DNA from: Rhinopithecus roxellana | Taxonomy: Eukaryota; Chordata; Mammalia; Primates; Cercopithecidae | DNA: 64,000 nucleotides | NCBI RefSeq assembly: GCF_007565055.1 | Contig: NC_044568.1 | Location: forward strand, 20,266,620-20,330,619 | Direction: 5' to 3' | In this document: positions 1 to 12,196 of the stretch, in pieces | How the letters are laid out: each line of letters starts with the position of its first letter | Position numbering within the stretch: position 1 is the stretch's first letter | The notes under the pieces: model-generated | The model's database searches: none | Told to the model about the DNA's origin: nothing | Seen by the model: the letters and a program-made list of their open reading frames with translations, nothing else | Position numbers and translations under genes: made by a program

Positions 1-180
1 ACAACAAAACCTGATAAATGACCTACAGATCGGGTATGAAAAGCAGCCCAGGTGGCTGCTGGTTCGGTCACCACAGTCCAGGCTGCGACAGTCCTATACT
101 CCTCAGAGATGTGGAACTGGAGAGGTTACCTGGCTTGCACGAGCTTGGTATGTTCCCCAAGTGGAGGCTATGGAACAATG

Positions 181-290
181 GTGCCCCCGGGATCCTAGGC
201 TCACAGCATGTGGGAAGGCTGGTACCCCCGGATCCTAGGCTCACAGCATGTGGGAAGGCTGGTGCTCCCGGGATCCTAGGCTCACAGCAT
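181..290. repeat. Short tandem repeat, ~40-bp unit x3
   Basis: GATCCTAGGCTCACAGCATG recurs at 191, 231 and 272 (period 40-41) with small differences between units. Confidence 0.85.
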
Positions 291-1789
291 GTCCACACAC
301 ACATTCATTCTCTCTCTCCCCCCATGAGCAACTGAAGAAGGACAGTGCTGCTGAGTGACCAACAGTCCCCTCATGACTATTCACAGTGGCCACTGGCACA
401 TTAACGGTCTGAGAAGAAAGTTTAACAGAGTAAAATGTATTCAGGCCACCATTTGGCAAGGTCATTTGACCAATATACCTTTTTTCCCTTGAAGATCCTT
501 ATTAAGGTGAAGGAAATCATGTTCTAAGGCAACCAGCTCCCAGCTGGAATAATGTGCCCCTTGGGTGCCCCACAGCTTTCTGGGGCGCTCATGGATGCAG
601 ACAGCTCTCAGCAACGCAGTCTCCAGATCCCCACCTTCCAGAACGTCCTGTTTCTTAAAGTGGACTCTCCGTGAGCGAGCATCTCGATGTGTGTGTTCCC
701 TTCCACAAAGCCCTTTTCCCACCTAAAAAACCACCTCTGCTCTGAGCACACTGGACGCACCATCCACCTAGGGTGCAGGCCCCAGGAGCCAGCACAGGGC
801 CACCCGAACACTGGCATGGGTGTGACAAAACCAGCGCCTCGCCGGCTGACTACAAAGCCCTCGGTAAGTCAGCTGGGTTGCAATCCTTTGGTTTCAACAA
901 AACAGATGGAGATCATCAAAAACAGTTTCTGAGAACGGACTACTGAGAGCCCTGGCACATAACTCAAGGAAGCTGAGGACTCCTTCCTCTCCCACATATT
1001 ACTGGTGTGACCCGAGTTTCCCAGTACCCTAGAGCTACAAAAACCAAAAACAGCAGAACCAACGTGGAATCCTATCTCGTCTAAGCAGTCAAACATAATC
1101 AATCATCCATCGATACAATAATTAACCAAAAGGCCCCATCTAACTACTCAAAAATATATTCCCAGTATTTTATTATCAAGAATTAGTTCTAAGTGGGTGA
1201 CACAGTCACGCTGTTTTGTTCAACCATTGTAGTAGGAACTCAACCCAGAAGGCTGTTTTTTAGCCCTTAGGGCCTTATGGTTAGGAACACAAACTTTTTC
1301 AGCTTCGATTTACATCCCTGTTTCTGTTGCGCAGGCACGCGACAGCCACACTAACAGGATGAAATTGTGAGGGAAATGAAACGGAAAGCAAAGTTCAAAG
1401 AACAGAAAGTGACAGAACATTCGACTGCCAAAAGCTTATGGGAGAGACGTTCAAAATGCATCATGATATTTACCTTATAATGGAAAAATTAAAAAATAAA
1501 AATAAACAAGTTTTGTTTTTAATGATCAATACTATAATGTGCTGTAAAAGTAATTTATTTTAATGTTTAAAAAACGCCAAAAACTACATGCTTTCAACTA
1601 ACGCAATTTAAATCAACCTCAAATTGCACAAAAGAATACATTTTTTTTTAAATTATGGAACAGTAAGGAGAATGAAGTCCCTAACTAAGGACTGATGTGG
1701 AAAAAGTGCCACAACAATACTAAGCGACAAAAAACACAGGTAAGTACAGACGCGCATGTGTGTGCATCGAAATGTGTCTGTAAGGACAG
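291..1789. other. BANP intron 4 sequence, nothing recognised
   Basis: AT-rich towards 1450-1680. No exon of BANP, RNA gene or clear repeat family seen on either strand. Confidence 0.6.
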
Positions 1790-1950
1790 TCAAGAAACTG
1801 AGAAGCAGGTCACTGAGCCTCATGAGACCGGCCCTGCAGCATCTTCACAGCACAGACAGCAGCCCACACAGAGAAGCTATTAACCTGCTCAAGGCCACAA
1901 AGCCAGTGAAAGGCAAAATCAGGTCTGAGGCCAAAGTCCTCCTGTGACAG
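1790..1950 (+). repeat. MIR-like SINE fragment
   Basis: Contains the pattern 'aacctgctcaaggccacaaagccagtgaaagg', typical of the MIR 3' half. Old and diverged. Confidence 0.5.
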
Positions 1951-2499
1951 GAGCTGACATTCCTAACCAAAACCACTCTGACCCACAGCCCTCAGCACCT
2001 TTCATCTGTTTTGCCATCTCCTTACTACGCTTTAGTTTTCCACGTGGCCTTCCCCTGTACAGGGTCCTTCTGTTCATCCAGTGGTGTCTCCCAAAGTCCC
2101 TAGAAGAATGCACAGGACACGGCTGAAGACTGTTCGGGACACGGAGGAATTCAAGAGTGAGCTTCCCATTTGAGTAAAATGCCTCTCGATCCGCTGGTTC
2201 ACATGCTGCTGCTCTACATGCCAAAAGCAAAGACTGAGAATCCCGACCCAGAGCAGAACCCACCGAGCAGGATGCCAAAACGCAGCCTAGAATGTTCTCA
2301 TCCACTGTGCAGGGTCAGTTCTGAATTCCACCAGGAGGTGCTAAACTAAAGGTGACTTAAAGTCTGAGGGCTGACTGGCGGGAGCCGGCAGCCAACATGA
2401 GACCCAGCCCGGAGTGGGCACTCGGGGACCCACCAGGAAGTAACAGTCTTCATTCTGCTGAGCTCAAGGAGTACTGAGTGCTTCGTGCACATGTCTCGC

Positions 2500-2640
2500 T
2501 CCCAGCCATCCAGGCTATTTTACCCGCTTTACCATGAAGACACTGGTGCTCAGAAAGATTAGGATCTGTCCCAGGTCTCACCACTTACCGGTGACAGAAC
2601 CCGTGTTCAAAACTAAGTGTTTCTCATGCTTTTAGTCACC
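2500..2640 (+). repeat. MIR-like SINE fragment
   Basis: Pattern of 'ttaccatgaagacac', 'gctcagaaag' and 'cccaggtctcacca' follows the MIR 3' half. Confidence 0.5.
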
Positions 2641-2752
2641 TGCTGGACAACAACGGCAATGATCCTATTTCAACTACTGCTACAACTCACCTTTTCAGTG
2701 TTTGAGTTTTTTAACTGTTTCACTTTGATGGATTTAAAACAAAACCTCTTCA

Positions 2753-2889
2753 ACCAGGTGCGGTGGCTCTCACCTGTAATCCCAACACTTTGGGAAGCTG
2801 AGGTAGGCAGATGGCTTGAGCCCAGGAGTCCAAGACCAGCCTGGGCAACACGGTGAGACCCCATTTCTACAAATAAAACAAAATAAAAT
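2753..2889 (+). mobile_element. Alu left monomer (old, truncated)
   Basis: Single monomer from CCAGGTGCGGTGGCTCTCAC to an A-rich AAAT tail. Confidence 0.85.
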
Positions 2890-5033
2890 CTTCCACTCTG
2901 AAAGCTGTCATGGCAAACATTTTCCACGCTAAGCTTATAAAGTGGCCTTCCACTTCTCTTCTGCTTCAGGGAACCACCTCATCTCGGAGCCCTAAGCACC
3001 TGCCCCATGCTCTAGGCAACTGGCAGGGCAGCCCCTGTTGCTTGTGGACCACACATGTGAACAGACATCAAGAGGCTTTGTTCAAGTACATGCAAAACAA
3101 GCCACCAAGATAAGACATAACATTAAAAATCTTGAGAAATGCAAGATTTAAACTATTTTCACAAATTTGTGTTTGCCATGTTTTATTACAAAAGGAAATG
3201 AAAACTAAGTTATTATGAAGCAGAGACTTGAAGACTTGAAAATCTATGCAATGGTTCAGAGACAATGGCACGGGAAGGAGGGAAGGACAGGAGAGCAACG
3301 CTGAGGACCAGAGCCCAGCCAGCAACCAGACAAGGGCCCAGCAACACTCAGGACCAGAACCCAGCTGGTACCTAGATGAGGGCCCAGTAACACTCAGGAC
3401 CGCGCCCCACCAGCACCCAGGACGAGGGCCCAGCCAGCACTTCAGAGCAGCAGAACATCTGACTCATGCAGCCAGTGAGCAGAACCCGAGAACCCTCGCA
3501 GCAGAGGTTAGCATCGGAAGCCATCTCCAACTAACTGGCTCAGGCAGCTGAGACGCCGGGTGGGTCCCGGTCTGAGACTGGGGCTAGGCTCCATGAAAGC
3601 TGTCGAATGCGGAAATGACGAGGCGAGAGAGTCACCTGATCTGCAATGGTGACTCCAGACACCACCGTGGGTGCCTGCTGGACACACACCTCTGCCTGGG
3701 CACAAATGATCACAGGGCGGAGAAGAGACACGACTCTGTTCTCCGCCTAACCCTCAACTCACACAGAGATGCCGAGAGGACAATCTGAGGAGAAAGCAAG
3801 CACCAACCCTCCAAAGATGAGTTGAAACAACTTTCAAATGTCCCAGGGCCAAACCCGCTAAATATGCGCCTAACACATCTGCGCTGAATACTCAGCAAGT
3901 GAGAAGCCCACCCTGGGCACCGCAGGACCCCCAACCTCCAGGGGCTCCCGCTCCAGCTCACCGCGGGAACAAGGCCGGGCATGCTGCTTCCCCTCGGCGC
4001 CCCGCGGAGCCCAAGATCTTGACCCAGAGCTCATCACCTGTGGAGTCCAGTCACCGACCACTCCCATGCACGCCGCAATATCCGGCTGTTTTTCATGGCA
4101 GGGAAAGGAGGAACTCCACCGGGATATCTGACGTATATTTGAACAAAAACGAGCTTTTGTCTCCTTCCCACCGAGCGCAGCCTCACCACGTGACACGCTG
4201 CCGCCACGGGTAGGCATCCCTTTTATAATTCAAAGTAATTATTATCAAGTGCAGGTTAGAAAAGCTGATATTAGTTTTCTAATTTTTATGAATTCTCTCA
4301 AGGAAAAATATTTCAACAGCAAGGTAAAAAGAATTAAGTAATTTTTTCTGCTTTCTACTTATTAAGAAAAAATGGACAGATCTCTTTTAAACTCCAGTAC
4401 CTGTTCCCAAAGAACATTTTCTCCCATGGATGTTTATGCTCCTACATAACACACAAGGACCAGAGCCAAACAAAAGAAGAAACTGGTTTGATGTAATGTG
4501 CTTACAAAAAGAGGAGTTGCTCAGAGCTTCAGCAGGAGGAAAAGCAGGCCCCCCGAAGCCCCCCAGGCCAGGGCAGCCCACAGCCCACTTCCCTTGCCAT
4601 CAGGGCCTGTCCCAGGAGCCCCCGCACATCCAGACTGCATTTCCCAACCCCCTTCTGTGCACACACGGCCCTGTGGCCCGACTCCACCGATGGACTCTAA
4701 CAGGCGAGAGGTGTGTCACTTCCAGGACACAGCTTTTAACAACAGGATGCACCTTTTCACGTCTCTCCCCTCCCCAGGCTGAGGACCCCAAGGCCACAGG
4801 GTGAGCACACGGTAGAAGGCTCAGGCATCAGAGGCACCCGGGGCAGCTGTGGGAGGACGAGAATCGCCCAAACTGCCCCCTGAACAAGCAAAATGCACCC
4901 TCCCACTGTGCTAATCACAAGTCCAGGGGACCCTCTACTGCCATGGCTCATGTCACCCAATCAATACTGTCAGCATTCAGACTAATCAAACATTTACTCA
5001 AGTATATTTCTACTGCTTGCAGGTTCCAGGGGT
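2890..5033. other. BANP intron 4 sequence with a short imperfect tandem repeat
   Basis: Mostly unique-looking. At 3302-3442 a ~47-bp unit ('aggaccagagcccagcc') is repeated about three times imperfectly. No exon seen. Confidence 0.55.
3302..3442. repeat. Imperfect ~47-bp tandem repeat x3
   Basis: AGGACC recurs at 3303, 3351 and 3397, followed each time by CC-rich sequence and GAGGGCCCAG-type segments. Confidence 0.6.
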
Positions 5034-5171
5034 TTTTTATTTTATTTTATTTTAATACACGGGGTCTCCCTATGTTGCCCAGGCTGGTGTTCAATTCCTG
5101 GTCTCAAGTGATCCTCCCACCTCAGTCTCCTGAGTTGCTGGGATTATAGGCCTAAGTCACTGCGCCACGCT
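5034..5171 (-). mobile_element. Alu monomer, antisense, old
   Basis: T-rich start, then 'tatgttgcccaggctggt' and 'gtgatcctcccacctcag', ending at 'actgcgccacgc'. Confidence 0.8.
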
Positions 5172-5688
5172 AAAGATTAAAAACTCATAAAAACATGATC
5201 TAACAAAAAATACCCAGGGGTAAAAATAAATTGGCATTAAAATTTTCTTCCTAATGTCTAACGAAATAAGCAAAACAGAACATAAAGCCAACTCTCCAAA
5301 TAACCACTGCCCCAGAGAAATGGGAGTAACCCTTAAAAAGTCACTGCTAAAGAAAGAAGCGTCTAGCTTCTGGCAATCACTCGGCTTTGAGAGGCTCCAG
5401 ATCTAACTCCTCACGCTGCTGTCCCCAAGGAGCCATGCTTGTGCCCTGACAGAGATCTGTGACTTCAACCCAACAATCCCAAATCAGAAGGGCGAGCAGG
5501 TCAAGGATGTGTATATTTTCTTTCTCTTTCCTAGAAGCTACAGAAATGACTACTAGTGAGAGAGGGAAGCAGCGTCAGAACTGACTCCACAGAAGTCAGC
5601 ATGCCGCAGCGGCACAGGATGGGGGGTTCCTAGGCAACATGTTTGGGTGAAAAGACACCCAGGACCTTTCGCATGCTCGGAGGACGCC
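5172..5688. other. Intron 4, nothing recognised
   Basis: No gene or clear repeat family seen. Confidence 0.5.
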
Positions 5689-5830
5689 GCGCACCGCATC
5701 CCGGTCTCTAACGCCAGGGCCCTCCTCGGCGCACCGCATCCCGGTCTCTAACGCCAGGGCCCTCCTCGGCGCACCGCATTCCGGTCTCTAACGCCAGGGC
5801 CCTCCGCGCACCGCATCCTGGTCTCTAACG
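5689..5830. repeat. CpG-rich 40-bp tandem repeat x4
   Basis: GCACCGCAT recurs at 5691, 5731, 5771 and 5808 (periods 40, 40, 37). Each unit holds 'GGTCTCTAACGCCAGGGCCC' (the last is cut short) and several CpGs. Confidence 0.9.
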
Positions 5831-5934
5831 TCATTTTTCAATTCACAGAGAAACAGCTGATTCTAGGCTGAGAAAGGCACTCACAATGAGCCGGGAGAAG
5901 CATTTGGTAGTGCTGTGCAAGTAAAAAGTACTCA

Positions 5935-6230
5935 GGCCAGGCATGGTGGCTCACATCTGTAATCCCAGCACTTTGGGAGGCCAAGGCAGGTGGATCACCT
6001 GAGGTCAGGAGTTCAAGACCAGCCTGGCCAACATGGTGAAACCCTGTTTCTAATATAAATACAAAATTAGCCGGGTGTGGTGGCAAGGCCTGTAATCCCA
6101 GCTACTTGGGAGGCTGAGGCAGGAGAACTGCTTGAACCCAGAAGGCGGAGGTTACAGTAAGAGATCGTCCCACTGCACTCCAGCCTGGGCACCAAGAGCA
6201 AAACTCTGTCTCAAAAGAAAAAAAAAAAAA
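5935..6230 (+). mobile_element. Alu (S-type), full length
   Basis: GGCCAGGCATGGTGGCTCAC start, both monomers, A-rich tail. Confidence 0.95.
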
Positions 6231-6964
6231 CACTAACGATGAAACACCTACAATGAAGAGGGAATGGAGGGAATGTCAAGGGGCACAGGAGCCAACTGAC
6301 AAGCTGCCAGTGGCCAAAGCTGGAAGGATGTGAGCACCAGAATGAAGCAGAACTGGATTCTAACCCACAGTGTAAAGTACATCTCCATGAGCAGACGTTG
6401 ATGGAAACAGACAAGTGAATAAATGAATCACTGGGAAAGAAGAGACAAGCCTCCCGGGTAGACTAACAACAGTATCTGTGACACTCCACCCTCGAGGAGG
6501 CGGCACACAACTCACCACTCCACAACCGGGTGATGGGCATAGCGGCTTCCTTCCAAAGTACAGGATGAAAGTGGCAAGAGTCACCTGACTGTGGAAGATG
6601 CTGAAGAGCACACCGCAGCCAGGTGATCCACATCAGCATCAAGCACTGAGTCCTGCTGATGGTGCTGGCCGGGACAGGATGTGATGAGAAGGACTTCACC
6701 TCTGTGTCCTTCCTCCCCAAAACCCGTGACCCCAGTCTAGTCAGGAGACAAATTCCAACAGAAGCATATCCTACAAAATACCCGACCCAAAGATCCTCAA
6801 AAAGTCGCCAAAAACAAGGAAGTGTGAGAAACTGTCATGGATCAGAGGAGCCAGGGAGGCTTGGCAACGGAGCGTCCCATGGACCCACAGACATGAAAAC
6901 ATACAGTGTGTACCATGAGGAACAGTGTGTGGTGTTTCTATATTTATTAGAAAACACCTATATT
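6231..6964. other. Intron 4, nothing recognised
   Basis: No exon or repeat family recognised. Confidence 0.5.
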
Positions 6965-7223
6965 TATTAAAATAATTGAATTTATTATTAAAAACCTAGG
7001 CTTCACTGGGAAATTCTATCAAATTTTTAAAAAGAAATAAAAATCCCACAGAAACATTTTCAGAAAATAGACAATGAGGGGCAGCTTCCCAGCTCCGTTG
7101 CTGAAGTCAGCATTATCCTGATAACAAAACAAAGACATGGTAAAAAAAAAAAAAAAACAGTGCAGACTAACACATCCCACAAACAGACGCAAAAACTCTT
7201 CATTAAATATTAGAAAACTGATC

Positions 7224-7449
7224 GGCCAGGCGCAGTGACTCACGCCTGTAATCCCAACACCTTAGGAGGCCGAGGCGGGTGGATCACAAGGTCAGGAGAT
7301 CAAGACCATCCTGGCTAACAAGGTGAAACCCTATCTCTACTAAAAATACAAAAAATTAGCCGGGCGTGGTGGCGGGCGCCTATAGTCCCAGCTGCTCGGG
7401 AGGCTGAGGCAGGAGAATGGTGTGAGCCCAGGAGGTGGAGCTTACAGTT
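7224..7449 (+). mobile_element. Alu, 3' truncated
   Basis: Starts GGCCAGGCGCAGTGACTCAC and ends within the right monomer at 'gtggagcttacagt', without an A tail. Confidence 0.9.
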
Positions 7450-7584
7450 TATATAAATATACACGTATAAACATCAATATAGCAAAAGCAGAATACACGG
7501 AGATCAAGTCAGGTTTATGATACTAGAAATGCAAGGTTCGGTTAGCATTCGAAATCGGTGTAATTCACTTTAACAAAAGAATCA

Positions 7585-7893
7585 GGCTGGGCGCGGTGGC
7601 TCAAGCCTGTAATCCCAGCACTTTGGGAGGCCGAGACGGGCGGATCACAAGGTCAGGAGATCGAGACCATCCTGACTAACACAGTGAAACCTTGTCTCTA
7701 CTAAAAAATACAAAAAACTAGCTGGGCGAGGTGGCGGGCGCCTGTAGTCCCAGCTACTCGGGAGGCTGAGGCAGGAGAATGGCGTAAACCCGGGAGGCGG
7801 AGTTTGCAGTAAGCTGAGATCCGGCCACTGCACTCCAGCCTGGGCGACAGAGCAAGACTCTGTCTCAAAAAAAAAAAAAAAACACACACACAC
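7585..7893 (+). mobile_element. AluY (Old World monkey type)
   Basis: Flanked by the duplication ACAAAAGAATCA on both sides. Contains 'GGCGAGGTGGCGGGCGCC' and 'GGCGTAAACCCGGGAGGC'. The tail ends in (CA)n. Confidence 0.95.
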
Positions 7894-8615
7894 AAAAGAA
7901 TCAAAAAGGAACACCATACCATCATCTTGGGAAGATACAGAAAAGGCATGTGAAAATCCAATGTCCGTTCGTTCATGCGAAAAACTCCCATGAAACAAAG
8001 CACAGAAGGAAACTTCTTCAACCTGATAAACAGCATCTGGGAAAAAGGTACAGGCAGCATCAGACCTAATGGTGAAAGGCTGGATGCTTTCACTCAAAGA
8101 TCAGGAATAAGGCAAAAATATTGTTATAAAGAAAATGCACCGAAATAAAGATCATGTCCAGCACATTAAAGGAAGGGAAGGTATAGAAATTCTATAGAAG
8201 AAGCAAAACTCTATTTAAAGGCAACATAATTATGTATATATTTTTTTTAAATCCTACAGAAAATATAAAACAAGTTCATTTAGAAATGGCACAGGATAAA
8301 GGTCAGTAAAGAAAAATCTATTGTACTGCTATATCCTTCCAATGAACAACTGGATACTGAAATGTAAAATACAATACCATTTATGATAGCATCTGTAAGT
8401 ATGAAGTACTCAGAGATAAATGTAACGAAATATGTACAGGAGTTGAACACTGAAAACTGTATAACACTGCTAAGATAAATTAAAGACCTGCATAAATGGA
8501 GAGACATACCATGTTCATGAATCAGAATACTCAATACTGTTAAGTTGGCAATTCCCCCAAATTGATCCACAGATTCAATACAATCCCAATGAGTTATGAG
8601 TTATTCTAAAACTAG

Positions 8616-10731
8616 AGAAGTGCTCCAAATTATTAGAATGTGCATTATCATTACAACATTTAAATTTATGTTTCTCATTAGTCTGGTTATTAGATTGTAT
8701 CTCTAAAGCATACGATTATGTGAATAATTCCGGAAGTTGTATGTATGTAAACTGTATGTTTTCTTTGGCTAGTACTCAGCCCGAGCATGTAGAAGGTATC
8801 ACAATTAGGTCATCAAAAATAGGCAGCTGTGCAAGGTACTCTAGTCCAGTCAGGAAGAGAAATCACATGTACACGAAATTAAATGCAAGCAACCAAAATT
8901 CAATGATTAAATAAGAAAAGAATTAAACAAAACCATCTTAGCTGAGACCAGACCATTTCTTCACAATTCAAGCAGCTCTCCCTTGAGTTTGTCAGATTCT
9001 AAAGACTATGAAATGCTATAATTTTGACTGGGAATGTCAGTGACCCAAAATTGAAAAGACTGGTTGACCCTGGCCAAGAACTCTGGTGCTCCCATGCCAG
9101 AACAGAGATGCTCAGAACGAGGCCTGGCTCTACACAACACCACAGCAGCCTTTCCATGAATATCTATCCACATAATAGATAAAAGACGCTCTAGGAAACA
9201 AAACAAAATAAAAGACCCTCTAGGAAATGAAACAGAGTCAGCAGCCAGCATACTAGAGGGAATTAAAATCTTTCCTTAAGCAAATACTTCAATTCTCCAC
9301 AGGTCAACAGTCAGTTCTGAGGAAAAGAACAATTTCTCCCCCATTGAGTCTTACATGACCCATCTCTGGAAGACATACTTTAAAAGAAATCACACTTTTA
9401 AAAATTTCCAGAACTAGTATTATACAGAAGCCTATGGTTTATAATTGTTGTAAAATTGTAGAAACATGCTAGTTCTTAATTCTTTAATGTTCTTAAAGAC
9501 AAACATCTATGGCTTTAAAAAGCAGATTTTTAAAATCTATTTTTTAATTAAACTAAAATAAAATTAGCTTGTTTTTATTTTTAAAAATAATTTTGCGAGT
9601 CAGTCAGTATGTTCAGTTAATGAAAACAAAGCAGAAAATCCTGGGCTGTGAGCTGCAGTCTGAGCTGCCCAGCAGCCAACTCCACAGGTGTGCTGAGCAC
9701 ACAGAGCCCTGTCACCCGCCCTATGTCCTGGATGTGCACAGCCACGCAGGCCTGCATCCCCTGATGGGCAACACTCCATGCTCTGCTGCATCCTATTCAC
9801 ACCACTGTCTCTGTCCAGCTTGGAAGTACACAGACAAAGGATGCTAACATTTACTTGTATAAGTGTGAACATGTGCGTGCCCTGGATCCCTGCAGGCCAT
9901 GTGACATAATGCCCCAACTGACCTGTCCACACTAGCATTCAGAGGACAGGCCCAAACATCTTTAAAGTTAAAATCTCAGGCTGCTACGCCAGAATTGCAA
10001 TGAAGCAAAATTCTGCACACCTGCAGGAAGAAAATAAGCACCTACCTACAAAAATTAAAAGACCATTTTTCTTGCCCCCAAGTGGATGATGGCTGTTGGA
10101 TGAGGCCCATCCAGGTGACTCGCGTTTTTATTACAATGATTCAACTTTAGCTTCAAATAAAAAGAGCTTTCTTTTTCTTTCCTTTGTTCTCGAAGTTATT
10201 TAAAGAATCTCATTCAGGTGTAGAACCCAAAAATCTGGATCCAAAATGCCAACTAAGGCAAGCGGTACTCCACTGCCTTTTTGTGTTCCAGAGAGTAAAA
10301 GGAAAAACTCATCAGCTCTCAGCACTGATAGCACAGACTAGCGCAAGTCAGTTTTAATGAGAAATAACCCACAGGTGGGGTGGATTTCCACACACAGACA
10401 GGGGGCCTCAGTGACCGCCCTGCTGCTGCAAGGCTGTGCCCGCCGTTGAAGGTTGGGCTGGCTCTGAGCAGATGCAGCCGCTCTAAACAGAAGGGCAAGT
10501 GACACCGCAGGGGGTAGCTTCTCGCCCTTTCTCCGGGGGCCTCATCACAACTCAAAGCCCCTTAAGGTGTCTGCATCTGTGCTGTAAGATTACACTCGGA
10601 TTTCCCAGCTAATCCCTCACAGCAAGGACTGAGCCCTGGGAACCCTGGGCTATTTTAACAGCATATGATTTGGATATAATACTATCAGTGACTCACATAC
10701 TCCTAATCTTCATTTAAAATACCTGAGTCCC
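8616..10731. other. Intron 4, AT-rich, nothing recognised
   Basis: 8616-9000 and 9400-9600 are AT-rich; no exon, RNA gene or assignable repeat. Confidence 0.5.
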
Positions 10732-11016
10732 GGCCGGGGGTGGTGGCTCACACCTGTAATCCCAGCACTTTGGGAGGCCGAGGCGGGCGGATCACGAGGT
10801 CAGGAGTTCGAGACCAGCCTGGCCAACATGGTAAAATCCCGTTTCTAATTAAAAAAAAAAAAAAATTAGCCAGGCGTGGTGGCGTGCGCCTGTAATCCCA
10901 GCTACTCAGGAGGCTGAGGCAGGAGAATCTCTTGAACCCAGGAGGCAGAGGTTGCAGTGAGCCGAGAGCATGCCATTACACTCCAGCCTGGGCGACAGAG
11001 CGAGACTCCCATCTCA
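10732..11016 (+). mobile_element. Alu (S/Y type)
   Basis: Flanked by AAAATACCTGAGTCCC and AAAATATCTGAGTCCC, a slightly diverged target duplication. Confidence 0.95.
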
Positions 11017-11319
11017 AAATATCTGAGTCCCAAAATAAATAATCCATAGAAGCACCTTATTATTTGGAATGCTAACCGATTTTTAACTTTGTTCGGAGAC
11101 TTTTCCTTTTCAAAGTTCCACTGCCCACATTTTAGACAGACAATTCTCATTCACTCATATGTGTTTACAAATTAGTAACTTTCTAATTTAAACATACTTT
11201 TTTTCATTGACATAATGGGAGTAAGTTCTTATCTGCTACTTCTCTCCCACAATTTTCTGTCAACAGCTCTCAACTGTTGGCAATTTTTATTTCTAATTTT
11301 CAGGACTTATATGGAAAGA

Positions 11320-11527
11320 TACCAGCCTGGCCAACATGGCAAAACCCCATCTCTATCAAAAAATACAAAAATTAGCCAGGCACAGTAGCATGCACCTATA
11401 GTTCCAGCTACTCGGGAGGCTGAGGTGGGAGAATCACTTGAACCTGGGAGGGAGAGGTTGCAGTGAGCCGAGATTGCACCACTGTACTCCAGCCTGCATG
11501 ACAGAGTGAGACTGTCTTTTAAAAAGA
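11320..11527 (+). mobile_element. Alu, 5' truncated
   Basis: Begins at 'accagcctggcc' and is flanked by the 15-bp duplication ACTTATATGGAAAGA (11305 and 11528), so it inserted in truncated form. Confidence 0.9.
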
Positions 11528-11574
11528 ACTTATATGGAAAGAAATGCCAGACTTAATAACACCCTTTTTGTTTT

Positions 11575-11867
11575 TGTTGTTTTTTTCTTTTTTTTGAGTT
11601 AGGGCCTCGCTCAGCCTGGAGTGCAATGGCACAGTCACAGCTCACCATAGTCTCACCCCCCCCAGGCTCAAGCAATCCTCCCACCTCAGCCTCCTAAGGG
11701 ATTATAGGCAGATGCCACTGTGCCAAGCTAATTCTTTTATTTTTTTGTAGAGATGGGAGTCTCACTATGTTGCCCATGCTGGTCTGGAACTCCTGGGTTC
11801 AAGTGATCCTTCCATCTTGGCCTTCCAAAGTGCTGGAATTATAGGTGTGAGCCATGGCACCCAGCCT
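11575..11867 (-). mobile_element. Alu, antisense (J type)
   Basis: T-rich head, 'tatgttgcccatgctggtct', ends 'ggcacccagcct'. Confidence 0.9.
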
Positions 11868-11911
11868 CCTCCTTTAAAAGTCATTCAAATATACCACATT
11901 TAAAACTTTCC

Positions 11912-12196
11912 ACCAGGCATGGTGGCTCACACCTGTAATCCCAGCACTTTGGGAGGCCAAGGAGGGTGGATCACCTAAGGTCAGGAGTTCAAGACCAGCC
12001 TGGCTAACGTGGTGAAACCCTGTCTCTTCTAAAATTACAAAAATTAGGCAGGCGGCGCGGTGCATGCCTGTAATCCCAGCTACTCGGGAGGCTGAGGCAG
12101 GAGAATTGCTTGAACCTGGGAAGCAGAGGTTGCAGTGAGCCAAGATCACACCACTGCCCTCCAGCCTGGGTGACAGAGCAGAGTCTCAAAAAAAAG
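11912..12196 (+). mobile_element. Alu (S type)
   Basis: CCAGGCATGGTGGCTCACAC start, both monomers, short A tail. Confidence 0.95.

Larger units (their letters stand above)
6965..8615 (+). mobile_element. L1 ORF2 fossil, split by two Alus
   Basis: Plus-strand segments follow the order of L1 ORF2: 'ggcttcactgggaaattcta' near 6995, 'tatcctgataacaaaacaaa' near 7115, 'ctagaaatgcaaggttcggt' near 7525, 'aacttcttcaacctgataaa' near 8010, 'aatggtgaaaggctgg' near 8070 and 'ccccaaattgatccacagat' near 8555. Many stops and gaps; inactive. Alus at 7224 and 7585 interrupt it. Confidence 0.8.
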
